A stretch of DNA of 60,683 bases from Chryseobacterium salipaludis (GTDB lineage: Bacteria; Bacteroidota; Bacteroidia; Flavobacteriales; Weeksellaceae): the NCBI RefSeq assembly GCF_022968825.1, contig NZ_JALHKS010000008.1, positions 1 through 60,683 of the forward strand. The letters are read 5' to 3'. The notes below the pieces were generated by a model. The model did no database searches. It was given only the letters and a program-made list of their open reading frames with translations, and was not told the origin of the DNA. Made by a program: the position numbers and the translations under genes. Shown piece after piece: positions 52,940 through 60,683 of this stretch (the stretch's first letter is position 1; each line of letters starts with the position of its first letter).

Positions 52940-55771
52940 ATGAAAAAAATTTACCTTTTGTTCTTTTCGCTGTGCTATTTATTTAGTGCAGGACAGGAAT
53001 TGGATGCCAACATCCATGAGATCAATTATTTGGGAGGATTGGATGCCCGGAACATCATTAAGCATGATAACAAATTAATTTTTGCCGGTGCAGAAATCTT
53101 CGAAAGCGTTGCCAATCAAAATTATGAACTTTGGGGTTATGATTATAACAGCAAAAAAACCACCCTAATAAAGGAACTGCGGCCTTTAGCTGCAACACCG
53201 TTCAGCGGTAACCCGTACTTTACCATTTTTAAAGATAAAGTGTTCTTCATTGCAGATATGGGCAACAACCGGGAACTTTGGTCAACCGACGGCACCACTT
53301 CAGGAACACAAAAAATTTTCGACCTGGGAAATAATTATATTTTGAATGTCGCGGCCAACAACAACCGTTTACTTATTACGAGTAATTACAAAGTATTTGT
53401 ATCAGACGGTACGGCGCAAGGGAGCAGTGTGCTTAAAGAATTTCCGGATTTGGTGTCCGAAGAGAAACCATTTGTGTTTGGGTCCTATTTTATTTTTGCG
53501 GCCAAAAATCAAAACTTTAGCAATAAGCTCTGGATAACGAACGGCGCAGATGAACCTTCTGAAATCAAAAACAGCTCTGATAATTACAGCCTTGCAATCT
53601 TCGACAAGCTTGAGTGTTATAACTTAAACGGTACGCTTCTCTTTTACGGAGCAGGAGCAAATAATACCCAAAGTGGTCTGTACCGATATAACGAAACCGC
53701 CAAAAAAGCTGATTTAATTTACGTGACAAATGGTGTTTCTTCTGGCCAGATTCTTAATGATCAACTTATTTTCAAGGGGTGGGAACAGCCGTATGGCGGC
53801 AGCCTGTTTGCTACAGATGGCACCGCAGAAAACACGAAACGCCTGAGTAATGAACCCAATATCGTGACGCCTCTTTCAAATCAAAATCATTTACAGAAAG
53901 TAGGCAATCAGGTATACTTCTTTCGCAGCATTGGTGGCGCAGCGACGCTTTGGAAAACAAATGGTACGGCTGCTGGAACCAAACAGACCAGTATAACTAT
54001 TCCCGGCGAATTTGGAGCTGATATTTTGAAACACTTTTCTGAAAATGACCTTGTTCTCATAGAGAATAGTGGCCATAATAAATTCTGGCTGATGAATTCA
54101 GCTGAAAACCTGACTGCACTCGGAGAATTACGGCTTTCGGAGGGCATAGAGTCAGGAAATTCAATCATTTTCCCTTACCAAGATTTAAAGTATGGGCGTG
54201 AAATTTTCCAGTATAATCTGCAAACAAACGCTGTTTCACTCTTTGCTGACGGGAATCACAAAGACAGCAGTTCGGCAACGCTCGCACCAAACGCGACAGA
54301 AAACGGTTTGGTAATGACTGCTTCCACTTCGCCGTATGATCGTCAGTTTTATGTAATTAAATCTAAAAACAAAGCACCCGAACTTCTGCAAGCGGCAACC
54401 AGCGGACAAAATCTGGTACCAAAAGGTAAACTTTTCCAAGTGGGCAACTACTCTTATGTGAAACCGGATGAGTACACTTCGATTATTGCAAAAAGTGACG
54501 GAACTTCTGCGAACACCAGATTGTTTGGATTACCAGGTTCCGCAACCCTCAGAGATTACAGTGCGTTTGGAAATCTTAGAAATGAAGCACTCATTATCAT
54601 TACCCCTCAAAATTCAGGTGAGGGAAGCATCCGCATCATCCGGAATGATATTAACAGCAACCTGTTCCCAACGCTGAAAGAAATACCGGCTGGCAGCACT
54701 ATGAGTGAATTGCAAGCCATTTCCTACAATGGTGCGGTTTATTTCACGACGTATACGGCTGATTACAAAACGGAAATCTGGAAAACCGACGGTACCAGTT
54801 CCGGTACTACCTTGGCGGTTACGATACCAGACGATCCGAACCGGGCCAACCAACCGAGATTATTAAAAGTATTTGATAACCAACTGCTGATTAGTAAAAA
54901 CACCCGACTCTGGGCTTTTGACGGAAATACCGATACGCTCAATGAAATTCCTTTTCCTTCATCGGATGAACCGTGGTTTTTCGGCGAATGGAATATATCT
55001 CCCAGTATGGCAGAGGCGAACGGAAGCCTGTACCTCGTTACTCAAAATGGGTCTGGTAAAGTCTTCAGGTTTGATAATTTGCAATCCGCACCTACAGAAA
55101 TTTTGGATGCGATGATGGGTCCATATTCTGTTCTTTCGACTTGTGGAAACACCATTTATTTTGGTACAGGTACGAATGGAAAAGTTGCTACTCTGCGGAG
55201 CATTGATGCCGTTACGAATGAAGTGAAAGAAATAATCAGCAATTCGGAGAACGGATTGTCGGCTTTCACCTGTGTGAAAGATTATCTTTATTTCCTGAAG
55301 GAAAACAGCAACAAAATCTGGCGCACCAATGGAACTGCGGAAAGCATTGTTTCTTTACCGATCAGCGTAACTAATGAAGATCAGATTACTGCGGATGACT
55401 CACTTTTAAGTCTAAAAGAGTTTGATAACACGCTTTTTTTTACCGCGCAAACCCAGACGTCTGGGATTGAACTCTATACGATTGCGACCGAATTACCGGT
55501 CTACCTCACTACAAATGAAATTTCAGGCGCCACCCGGAACATGAAATTAGTTCTGTATCCCAATCCGGCGAGTGACTTTATTAATATCAAGTCTTCGGCA
55601 AAAATGCAGCCGCAAAGCTACCGGGTATTTGATATAAGTGGGAAGCAGTTGCTGCACGGAAGTTATCAACAAAAGGCAATTGATATTTCCAGGCTTTCTT
55701 CCGGCTTATATGTAATTGAAGTAGTAGACGGAACAGGCACTGCCTATTCGCAAAAGTTTATAAAGAAATAA
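52940..55771 (+). CDS. T9SS-secreted ELWxxDGT-repeat protein
   Basis: 943 residues: signal peptide to about Gln20, then many propeller-like repeats with ELWSTDGTTSGT, LWKTNGTAAGT, IWKTDGTSSGT and variants (about every 45-60 residues), and a C-terminal type A sorting domain (about 868-943: LVLYPNPASDFINIKS ... LSSGLYVIEVVDG). It should be displayed on or released from the cell surface through T9SS. Function of the ELWxxDGT propeller is unknown. It starts 29 bases after the PorV/Q-like gene. Confidence 0.9.
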   Translation: MKKIYLLFFSLCYLFSAGQELDANIHEINYLGGLDARNIIKHDNKLIFAGAEIFESVANQNYELWGYDYNSKKTTLIKELRPLAATPFSGNPYFTIFKDKVFFIADMGNNRELWSTDGTTSGTQKIFDLGNNYILNVAANNNRLLITSNYKVFVSDGTAQGSSVLKEFPDLVSEEKPFVFGSYFIFAAKNQNFSNKLWITNGADEPSEIKNSSDNYSLAIFDKLECYNLNGTLLFYGAGANNTQSGLYRYNETAKKADLIYVTNGVSSGQILNDQLIFKGWEQPYGGSLFATDGTAENTKRLSNEPNIVTPLSNQNHLQKVGNQVYFFRSIGGAATLWKTNGTAAGTKQTSITIPGEFGADILKHFSENDLVLIENSGHNKFWLMNSAENLTALGELRLSEGIESGNSIIFPYQDLKYGREIFQYNLQTNAVSLFADGNHKDSSSATLAPNATENGLVMTASTSPYDRQFYVIKSKNKAPELLQAATSGQNLVPKGKLFQVGNYSYVKPDEYTSIIAKSDGTSANTRLFGLPGSATLRDYSAFGNLRNEALIIITPQNSGEGSIRIIRNDINSNLFPTLKEIPAGSTMSELQAISYNGAVYFTTYTADYKTEIWKTDGTSSGTTLAVTIPDDPNRANQPRLLKVFDNQLLISKNTRLWAFDGNTDTLNEIPFPSSDEPWFFGEWNISPSMAEANGSLYLVTQNGSGKVFRFDNLQSAPTEILDAMMGPYSVLSTCGNTIYFGTGTNGKVATLRSIDAVTNEVKEIISNSENGLSAFTCVKDYLYFLKENSNKIWRTNGTAESIVSLPISVTNEDQITADDSLLSLKEFDNTLFFTAQTQTSGIELYTIATELPVYLTTNEISGATRNMKLVLYPNPASDFINIKSSAKMQPQSYRVFDISGKQLLHGSYQQKAIDISRLSSGLYVIEVVDGTGTAYSQKFIKK

Positions 55772-55786
55772 AAAGAAAGGAGTCGC

Positions 55787-57592
55787 TTAGACTCCTTTTT
55801 CATTTTCATTAAAATACTCCCACACAATCTTCCCTTTTGATTTTCCCAGAATTTCCTCCAACGTTTCCTGCGAGGATTCCTTTACTCTTTTCACGGAGCG
55901 CAATTTCTGGAGCAGCAGTTCAATGGTCTTTTCGCCTATGCCCGGAATTTCTTCGAGTTCCGATTTAATGGTGGAATTCTTTCGTCTTGCGCGGTGATGC
56001 TTAACCCCAAAGCGGTGGGATTCGTCTCGGACGCGTTGCAGGATTTTAAGTGTTTCCGATTTCTTATCAAGATATAAAGGCACCGAGTCTTCCGGGAAAT
56101 AAATTTCCTCAAGGCGCTTGGCTATCCCGATGATGGTTATTTTACCGTACAGCCCTAATAATTTCAGACTTTTCACCGCTGAAGACAGTTGCCCTTTGCC
56201 CCCGTCGATAAGGATCAGCTGCGGCAGCGCATCGCCCTCTTCCAGGAGACGTTTATAACGGCGGTAAATCACTTCCTCCATCGTTTTATAATCGTCCGGA
56301 CCTACGACCGTTTTCGGGTGAAAGATTCGGTAATCGGCCTTGCTCGGTTTTCCGTCCTTAAACACCACGCAGGCAGAAACAGGATTGGTACCCTGAATAT
56401 TCGAGTTATCAAAACCCTCAATATGGCGTGGCTCTACCGGCATCCTGAGCAGCCGTTTCATTTCTGCCATAATTCGGTTGGTGTGACGCTCGGGGTCCAC
56501 AATCTGGACCTGTTTTAATTTTTCGATGCGATATTCCTTGGCGTTCTTTTCAGAAAGTTCCACAATTCTTTTTTTGTCGCCTACCTTCGGCACAATCAAT
56601 TTCACATTGGGAATTTCTACCGACAGGTGAAACGGAACCAAAATCTCTTTCGAGTCTGACTGAAATTTGCGACGGATTTCAATCATGGCTTCCTCCAGCA
56701 AATCCTCATCAGTTTCTTCCAGCATTTTCCGGATTTCAGTGGTGTAACTCTGAATAATGCTGCCGTTCTGTATCTTAAAGTAATTCACATACGCAGCCGT
56801 TTCATCGCTGGTCATCCCGAAAACATCCACATCATTAATGCTCGGATTTACGACGGTATGCTTATGCTGATAATCTTCCAGAATATCAATTTTCTCTTTG
56901 AACAGTTGTGCTTTTTCAAACAGAAGGTTTTCGGCGCAGTGCTGCATTTGGGCCGTCAGATATTGTCGCGCCAGGCGGAAATCGCCTTTAATAATACCGC
57001 GGATGGCATCAATTTTTTCATCATAGCTGTCTTTGCTTTCGAGCATTTCGCAAGGACCTTCACAATTTTTTATGTGGTATTCCAGGCACACTTTGTACTT
57101 TCCTTCCGCAATGCGTTCCGGTGCCAGATTTAAATTGCAGGTACGGATTTTATAAATATGACGAATGGTATCCAGCAGCACTTTTGCAGGTCGCACCTTA
57201 GCGTACGGCCCGTAATATTCTGAGCCATCCTTGTATTTCGTCCGTGTTAAGAATATACGCGGAAACGCTTCATTTTTAATGACAATCCACGGGTAGGATT
57301 TATCATCTTTCAGCATCACGTTGTAAAACGGCTGATGTTCCTTGATCAGATTATTTTCGAGCAGCAAAGCATCATATTCACTGTCCACTACGGTAGTTTC
57401 CAGCCGGAAAATTTTGGAAACCATAATGCGTGTCCGGTAACCCGCCTGGTTTTTATTAAAGTATGAAAGAACCCTTTTTTTTAAGTTTTTGGCCTTTCCC
57501 ACATACAGCAATTGCCCTCGCTGATCAAAATAACGGTAAACCCCGGGATCAGAAGGAAGTGTTTTCAGCTGTAGTTGCAGATCAGAATTCAT
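55787..57592 (-). CDS. uvrC: Excinuclease ABC subunit C
   Basis: 601 residues from the ATG at 57592; 12 more codons upstream are open but lie outside the family start. N-terminal GIY-YIG nuclease (DPGVYRYFDQRGQLLYVGKA), UvrB-binding helix (about 200-235), RNase H-like endonuclease (IEGFDNSNIQGTNPVSACVV, LILIDGGKGQL) and a C-terminal helix-hairpin-helix (LEEIPGIGEKTIELLL). It makes both incisions in nucleotide excision repair. Confidence 0.96.
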   Translation of the reverse strand: MNSDLQLQLKTLPSDPGVYRYFDQRGQLLYVGKAKNLKKRVLSYFNKNQAGYRTRIMVSKIFRLETTVVDSEYDALLLENNLIKEHQPFYNVMLKDDKSYPWIVIKNEAFPRIFLTRTKYKDGSEYYGPYAKVRPAKVLLDTIRHIYKIRTCNLNLAPERIAEGKYKVCLEYHIKNCEGPCEMLESKDSYDEKIDAIRGIIKGDFRLARQYLTAQMQHCAENLLFEKAQLFKEKIDILEDYQHKHTVVNPSINDVDVFGMTSDETAAYVNYFKIQNGSIIQSYTTEIRKMLEETDEDLLEEAMIEIRRKFQSDSKEILVPFHLSVEIPNVKLIVPKVGDKKRIVELSEKNAKEYRIEKLKQVQIVDPERHTNRIMAEMKRLLRMPVEPRHIEGFDNSNIQGTNPVSACVVFKDGKPSKADYRIFHPKTVVGPDDYKTMEEVIYRRYKRLLEEGDALPQLILIDGGKGQLSSAVKSLKLLGLYGKITIIGIAKRLEEIYFPEDSVPLYLDKKSETLKILQRVRDESHRFGVKHHRARRKNSTIKSELEEIPGIGEKTIELLLQKLRSVKRVKESSQETLEEILGKSKGKIVWEYFNENEKGV

Positions 57593-57768
57593 ATAACAAA
57601 AATACGATAATTTAAAGGGCTGCCACATAGCGCATCCCGAAGTTAACTAATGGTTATCAGCTAATTTCATGCAGGGAAGTATTTTGTGTTTTAAAAATTT
57701 TTAATTTTATCCGTGAATTTTAAAGCTGATGTAAAGACTTTTGAATTCACAAAAAAACTAAAACTACC

Positions 57769-58317
57769 ATGAAACACTTTTTAACTGTCGTGGCAATTGC
57801 CATGGCTATGCCCTGTGCTGCACAGCTCAGCTCCGGTGCGCCCGCTTCCGAAGAAAGCCTCCGGGACAAACTGCAAATTGCGGAACTGAGCCAGCAGGTA
57901 GCTTATTACAAAACGGCGCTCAATCTTTCCAAAGCGCTCCGCAGCAATACCTTCGAGGATTTGTCCCTTGCTATTAAAACCGTGCGCGGCCTGCGAAAAG
58001 ACGGCACCATTGTAATCGAGTTTGAGTATCAAAACACAAGCCAGCGGCAGCGTGGCAGTTTACAGACAGAACGGGCGGTACTGGTAGATCCGCAGGGCAA
58101 CCAATACCGGACGTCCCAGGTGATGCTGCATACAGACGGCCGTGTGCACACGCGGGATCTTGTCCCTGAAGTGCCGTACCGCGGTGGGCTTATATTCCGC
58201 AAAACCGGTGTGGAGTTTCCGGTGATTCGGGCATTAATTCTATACTTCTATCCGGAAGACAATATTTCGAACCCGCAGCCGGTCGTTTTTGAAAGTATCC
58301 CAATCGTCTGGGAATAA
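57769..58317 (+). CDS. Secreted coiled-coil protein, distant family B member
   Basis: 182 residues with a signal peptide (to about Gln19), a short helix (about 30-60, LRDKLQIAELSQQVAYYKTA) and a domain with VRGLRKDGTIVIEF, VDPQGNQYRT, a GRVHTRDLVPEVPYRGGLIF block and a terminal PIVWE. The order and spacing (V-G-x-R-K, VDxxGNxY, final hydrophobic-W-acid) match the family B proteins at 3989 and 11242, at much lower identity. It precedes hutH by 67 bases. Function unknown. Confidence 0.7.
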   Translation: MKHFLTVVAIAMAMPCAAQLSSGAPASEESLRDKLQIAELSQQVAYYKTALNLSKALRSNTFEDLSLAIKTVRGLRKDGTIVIEFEYQNTSQRQRGSLQTERAVLVDPQGNQYRTSQVMLHTDGRVHTRDLVPEVPYRGGLIFRKTGVEFPVIRALILYFYPEDNISNPQPVVFESIPIVWE

Positions 58318-58384
58318 ATAACTTTAGTCTTTCCTTATTTCCTCTCTGCTGTTTTTCGTATTTTTAAGGATTAAAATTTAAAAT

Positions 58385-59872
58385 ATGATTTACGGCAAAG
58401 ACAGCTTCACAATTGATGATGTCCTGGCAATATTGAAAGATCCCGCCCTGGGTGTGCTGGATCAGGAAGCGAAAGAGCGCATTTGGAAATCACAGCAAAA
58501 TGTTCAGCAAATCGTGGCTTCAGACCGCACGGTCTATGGTATTAACACCGGTTTTGGTCCGCTTTGCGATGTAAAAATTTCCGAAGAAGAAACGGCACAA
58601 CTCCAGCATAATCTTATTATTTCCCATGCAGTTGGCGTAGGTAAACCTATTAAAAAAGATTTATCCCGTGTCATGATGATTGCGAAAATTCATGCATTGT
58701 CGCGTGGATTTAGCGGCGTTTCATTAGAAGTGATTGAGCGGTTGCTGGAAATGTTGCAGAAAGATATTATTCCTGTAGTTCCGGAACAGGGATCGGTGGG
58801 CGCTTCCGGTGATTTGGCTCCCTTGGCGCACTTAGTACTTCCACTACTGGGATTAGGAAAGGTGTGGCAAGGTACCGAGATTTGTGAGACCGCCGAGGTA
58901 CTTCCTAAATATAGTCTGCAGCCATTAAAGCTGGGTCCTAAAGAAGGACTGGGTTTAATTAATGGCACTCAGTTTATATTAGCGCATGCAATTTTAGGCC
59001 TTGATACATTCCGTTATTTGCTCGGTGTGGCAGATCTTGCCGCTGCCATGAGCCTGGAAGCGTACCAGGGCTCAGCTTCTCCTTTTAAAAAGGAGTTGCA
59101 TGAAATCCGGCCATTTGAAGGAAGTCAGCTGGTAGCAAAGAATATCCGTTCGCTGTTGGAAGATTCGGAAAACTTACAGTCGCACCGCGATTGCGATCGT
59201 GTACAGGACCCCTATTCTCTGCGATGTGTACCGCAGGTCCACGGAGCGAGCCGCAATGCATATGCGCATTTAAAAACACTGGCTGAAACAGAATTAAACT
59301 CCGTAACAGATAATCCGATTGTTCTGAGTGCTGAAGAAAGCGTTTCCGGCGGTAATTTCCACGGACAATTGCTTGCCCTGCCACTGGACTACGCTACGCT
59401 GGCAGCTGCGGAAATAGGCAATATCTCAGACCGGAGAAGTTACTTATTGCTCGAAGGTAAATTTGGGTTGCCGAGATTGCTTACCGAAAGCTCCGGGTTA
59501 AATTCCGGTTTTATGATTCCACAATATACATCAGCGGCATTGGTGACTGAAAACAAGACTTTATGTTTCCCGGCTTCCGCAGATTCCATCCCGACGAGCC
59601 TGGGGCAGGAAGATCATGTCTCGATGGGAAGTATCTCGGGACGAAAATTTAATCAGGTGTTAGATAACCTAGTAAATATTTTATCAGTCGAACTCATGTT
59701 CGCGGCACAGGGCCTGGAATTCAGAAGACCTTCCAAATGCTCTGTAGTTATCGAAAAAGCATACGCGCTCATACGCACTAAGGTAAATAAATTGGAAGAC
59801 GACAGACTCATAGGAGAAGACATGGCAGCGATCGCCAATTTAATTACTCAGCGTAAGCTTGAGGTGATGTAA
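58385..59872 (+). CDS. hutH: Histidine ammonia-lyase
   Basis: 495 residues. The MIO cofactor triad Ala140-Ser141-Gly142 lies in GSVGASGDLAPLAH. Catalytic Tyr51 is in TVYGINTGFGPL, and YSLRCVPQVHGASRNAY and QEDHVSMGS complete the active site. It removes ammonia from histidine to give urocanate. No other hut gene is adjacent. A tyrosine or phenylalanine lyase is less likely given the sequence order. Confidence 0.92.
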   Translation: MIYGKDSFTIDDVLAILKDPALGVLDQEAKERIWKSQQNVQQIVASDRTVYGINTGFGPLCDVKISEEETAQLQHNLIISHAVGVGKPIKKDLSRVMMIAKIHALSRGFSGVSLEVIERLLEMLQKDIIPVVPEQGSVGASGDLAPLAHLVLPLLGLGKVWQGTEICETAEVLPKYSLQPLKLGPKEGLGLINGTQFILAHAILGLDTFRYLLGVADLAAAMSLEAYQGSASPFKKELHEIRPFEGSQLVAKNIRSLLEDSENLQSHRDCDRVQDPYSLRCVPQVHGASRNAYAHLKTLAETELNSVTDNPIVLSAEESVSGGNFHGQLLALPLDYATLAAAEIGNISDRRSYLLLEGKFGLPRLLTESSGLNSGFMIPQYTSAALVTENKTLCFPASADSIPTSLGQEDHVSMGSISGRKFNQVLDNLVNILSVELMFAAQGLEFRRPSKCSVVIEKAYALIRTKVNKLEDDRLIGEDMAAIANLITQRKLEVM

Positions 59873-59907
59873 AACCATAGGATTCAGTAAAAAATAAATT
59901 ATTAAAC

Positions 59908-59946
59908 AAAATATGCGGACATTACTGTTCGCATATTTTATTTTAC
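59908..59946 (+). terminator. Intrinsic terminator after hutH
   Basis: Ten-base stem AAAATATGCG/CGCATATTTT with a 12-base loop and T-rich tail. A-rich sequence on the other side lets it also serve the convergent gene. Confidence 0.82.
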
Positions 59947-59956
59947 TCAAAATCTT

Positions 59957-60229
59957 TCATTTCTTCCCGAAATCCTTCCAGCTTTTTTCCTGCATGTCAA
60001 TGTTATAATGCTTGGCAGCTTTCTTAATATTGGCAAAAGCCTGTTCGCGATCTTCATCTGAAACATCTGTGACCTGATCAAAGCGTGCCATGGCATTTCG
60101 GACGTGCGAAGCATCAGTCATCGGTTCTTTTTTCTGTTTCGGAAAAGCAAATACACTTTCCGGTAAATCGTTCTTTTCTGCTGTTGAAAGTTTGCCGTGT
60201 TCTTCGTGCGGCTTCCATGTTGTTTCCAT
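59957..60229 (-). CDS. DUF6582-type small protein
   Basis: 90 residues, very hydrophilic: KNDLPESVFAFPKQKKEPMT, DASHVRNAMARFDQV and EDREQAFANIKKAAKHYNID. This is the pattern of DUF6582, found in phages and in free-standing bacterial genes. No signal peptide or catalytic motif. Role unknown. Confidence 0.75.
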   Translation of the reverse strand: METTWKPHEEHGKLSTAEKNDLPESVFAFPKQKKEPMTDASHVRNAMARFDQVTDVSDEDREQAFANIKKAAKHYNIDMQEKSWKDFGKK

Positions 60230-60526
60230 AATACGAAGAGAACAACAAACTACACACCAATAAAAAATTAAAAATTAGGATAATACCTTACACTAAATAG
60301 TCGGTCCGTCATCTATGATCAACGTAATCCAAAATTACCAGCAAAAATTTCACATTATAAGTTTACAACTTATATAAACAGTAAAGCTGATTTGGGACGG
60401 CCTGTTCCCTTGTTCGATGACTTCAATTGTAGATTATGATGGTAACCATATGGGTGTGACGACCTAAGATTACATGAGTTATTTTCTATTATCAAAGAAG
60501 CTTCACCTATACCCTTAGGTTCAAAA
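60230..60526. other. Intergenic region, nothing recognised
   Basis: About 300 AT-rich bases between the DUF6582 gene and the end of the rRNA operon. It must hold the promoter of the former. No tRNA or ORF is seen. Confidence 0.35.
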
Positions 60527-60562
60527 CAAAAAAAGCCCATCAAAATAAATTGATGAGCTTTT
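60527..60562 (-). terminator. Terminator of the rRNA operon
   Basis: On the minus strand GCTCATCAA pairs with TTGATGGGC (loop of six), then a run of seven T, starting about 10 bases after the 5S rRNA. Confidence 0.85.
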
Positions 60563-60570
60563 AAAAAAAG

Positions 60571-60678
<108 letters not shown>

Positions 60679-60683
60679 AAGGT

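Overview
The window comes from a Bacteroidota genome, most likely class Flavobacteriia, family Weeksellaceae (Chryseobacterium/Kaistella-like). The reasons are gldB-gldC, several type IX secretion (T9SS) C-terminal sorting domains, a PorV/PorQ-family barrel, a GLPGLI-family protein, MKK...Q-type signal peptides, and promoters of the TTG-N18-TAnnTTTG type. The genus is inferred by eye, not from any search.

Layout. 1-3.1 kb: the N-terminal part of a large single-chain type IIG restriction-modification enzyme that runs off the left edge. 3.3-13.5 kb: an accessory, decaying region. It holds two families of small unknown proteins duplicated in the order A-B ... B-A, each with one broken copy, a tRNA-like remnant, a serine hydrolase, a broken DUF6088-type antitoxin gene, a TPR-membrane-AraC regulator, a GLPGLI protein, and an array of about 120-bp palindromic repeats on both sides of a GIY-YIG nuclease gene. 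13.5-23.2 kb: ordinary chromosome, with purE-purK, a TSUP transporter, isochorismate synthase and a thioesterase (menaquinone), an acyltransferase, the padR-pspC pair and the cbpA-cbpM chaperone pair.

23.2-29.4 kb: a TonB-dependent receptor gene split in two by about 5.3 kb of foreign DNA. The insert carries an IS91-family transposase, a frameshifted tyrosine recombinase, two about 255-bp direct repeats that match the 3' end of the IS91 element, and two AT-rich cargo genes: a secreted HExxH metalloprotease and a membrane-anchored TIMP/netrin-like protein. Each cargo gene is preceded by a large palindrome ending in GTTAT and followed at once by TAATAAC and an IS91 end. This looks like integron-type cassettes combined with rolling-circle transposition.

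29.4-60.7 kb: mostly core genes. These are a dicarboxylate symporter, thyA, a PhoR/PhoB-like two-component system divergent from a TonB receptor and beta-helix lipoprotein with an 11-bp-periodic Pho-box-like site, a complete barnase-barstar pair behind nadE, gldBC, a T9SS GLUG-repeat protein, a trans-sulfuration enzyme, tsaC, a DPP-IV-type peptidase, yceI, an acyl-CoA carboxylase, a candidate small RNA with a 16S-tail-like loop, an EamA transporter, a PorV/Q-like protein with a giant ELWxxDGT T9SS protein, uvrC, a distant member of family B, hutH, and the 5S rRNA of an rRNA operon that continues past the right edge on the minus strand.

Genes that plausibly work together: purE-purK (purines); isochorismate synthase with the PaaI thioesterase (menaquinone); padR-pspC (envelope stress); cbpA-cbpM (chaperone and modulator); the two-component pair with the receptor and beta-helix lipoprotein (phosphate-type nutrient response); barnase with barstar; gldB-gldC (gliding/T9SS). 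The most notable signals are the IS91/cassette composite at 23.9-29.1 kb, the GIY-YIG/palindrome array at 12.2-13.2 kb, and the orphan small transcription unit at 50.73-50.86 kb.
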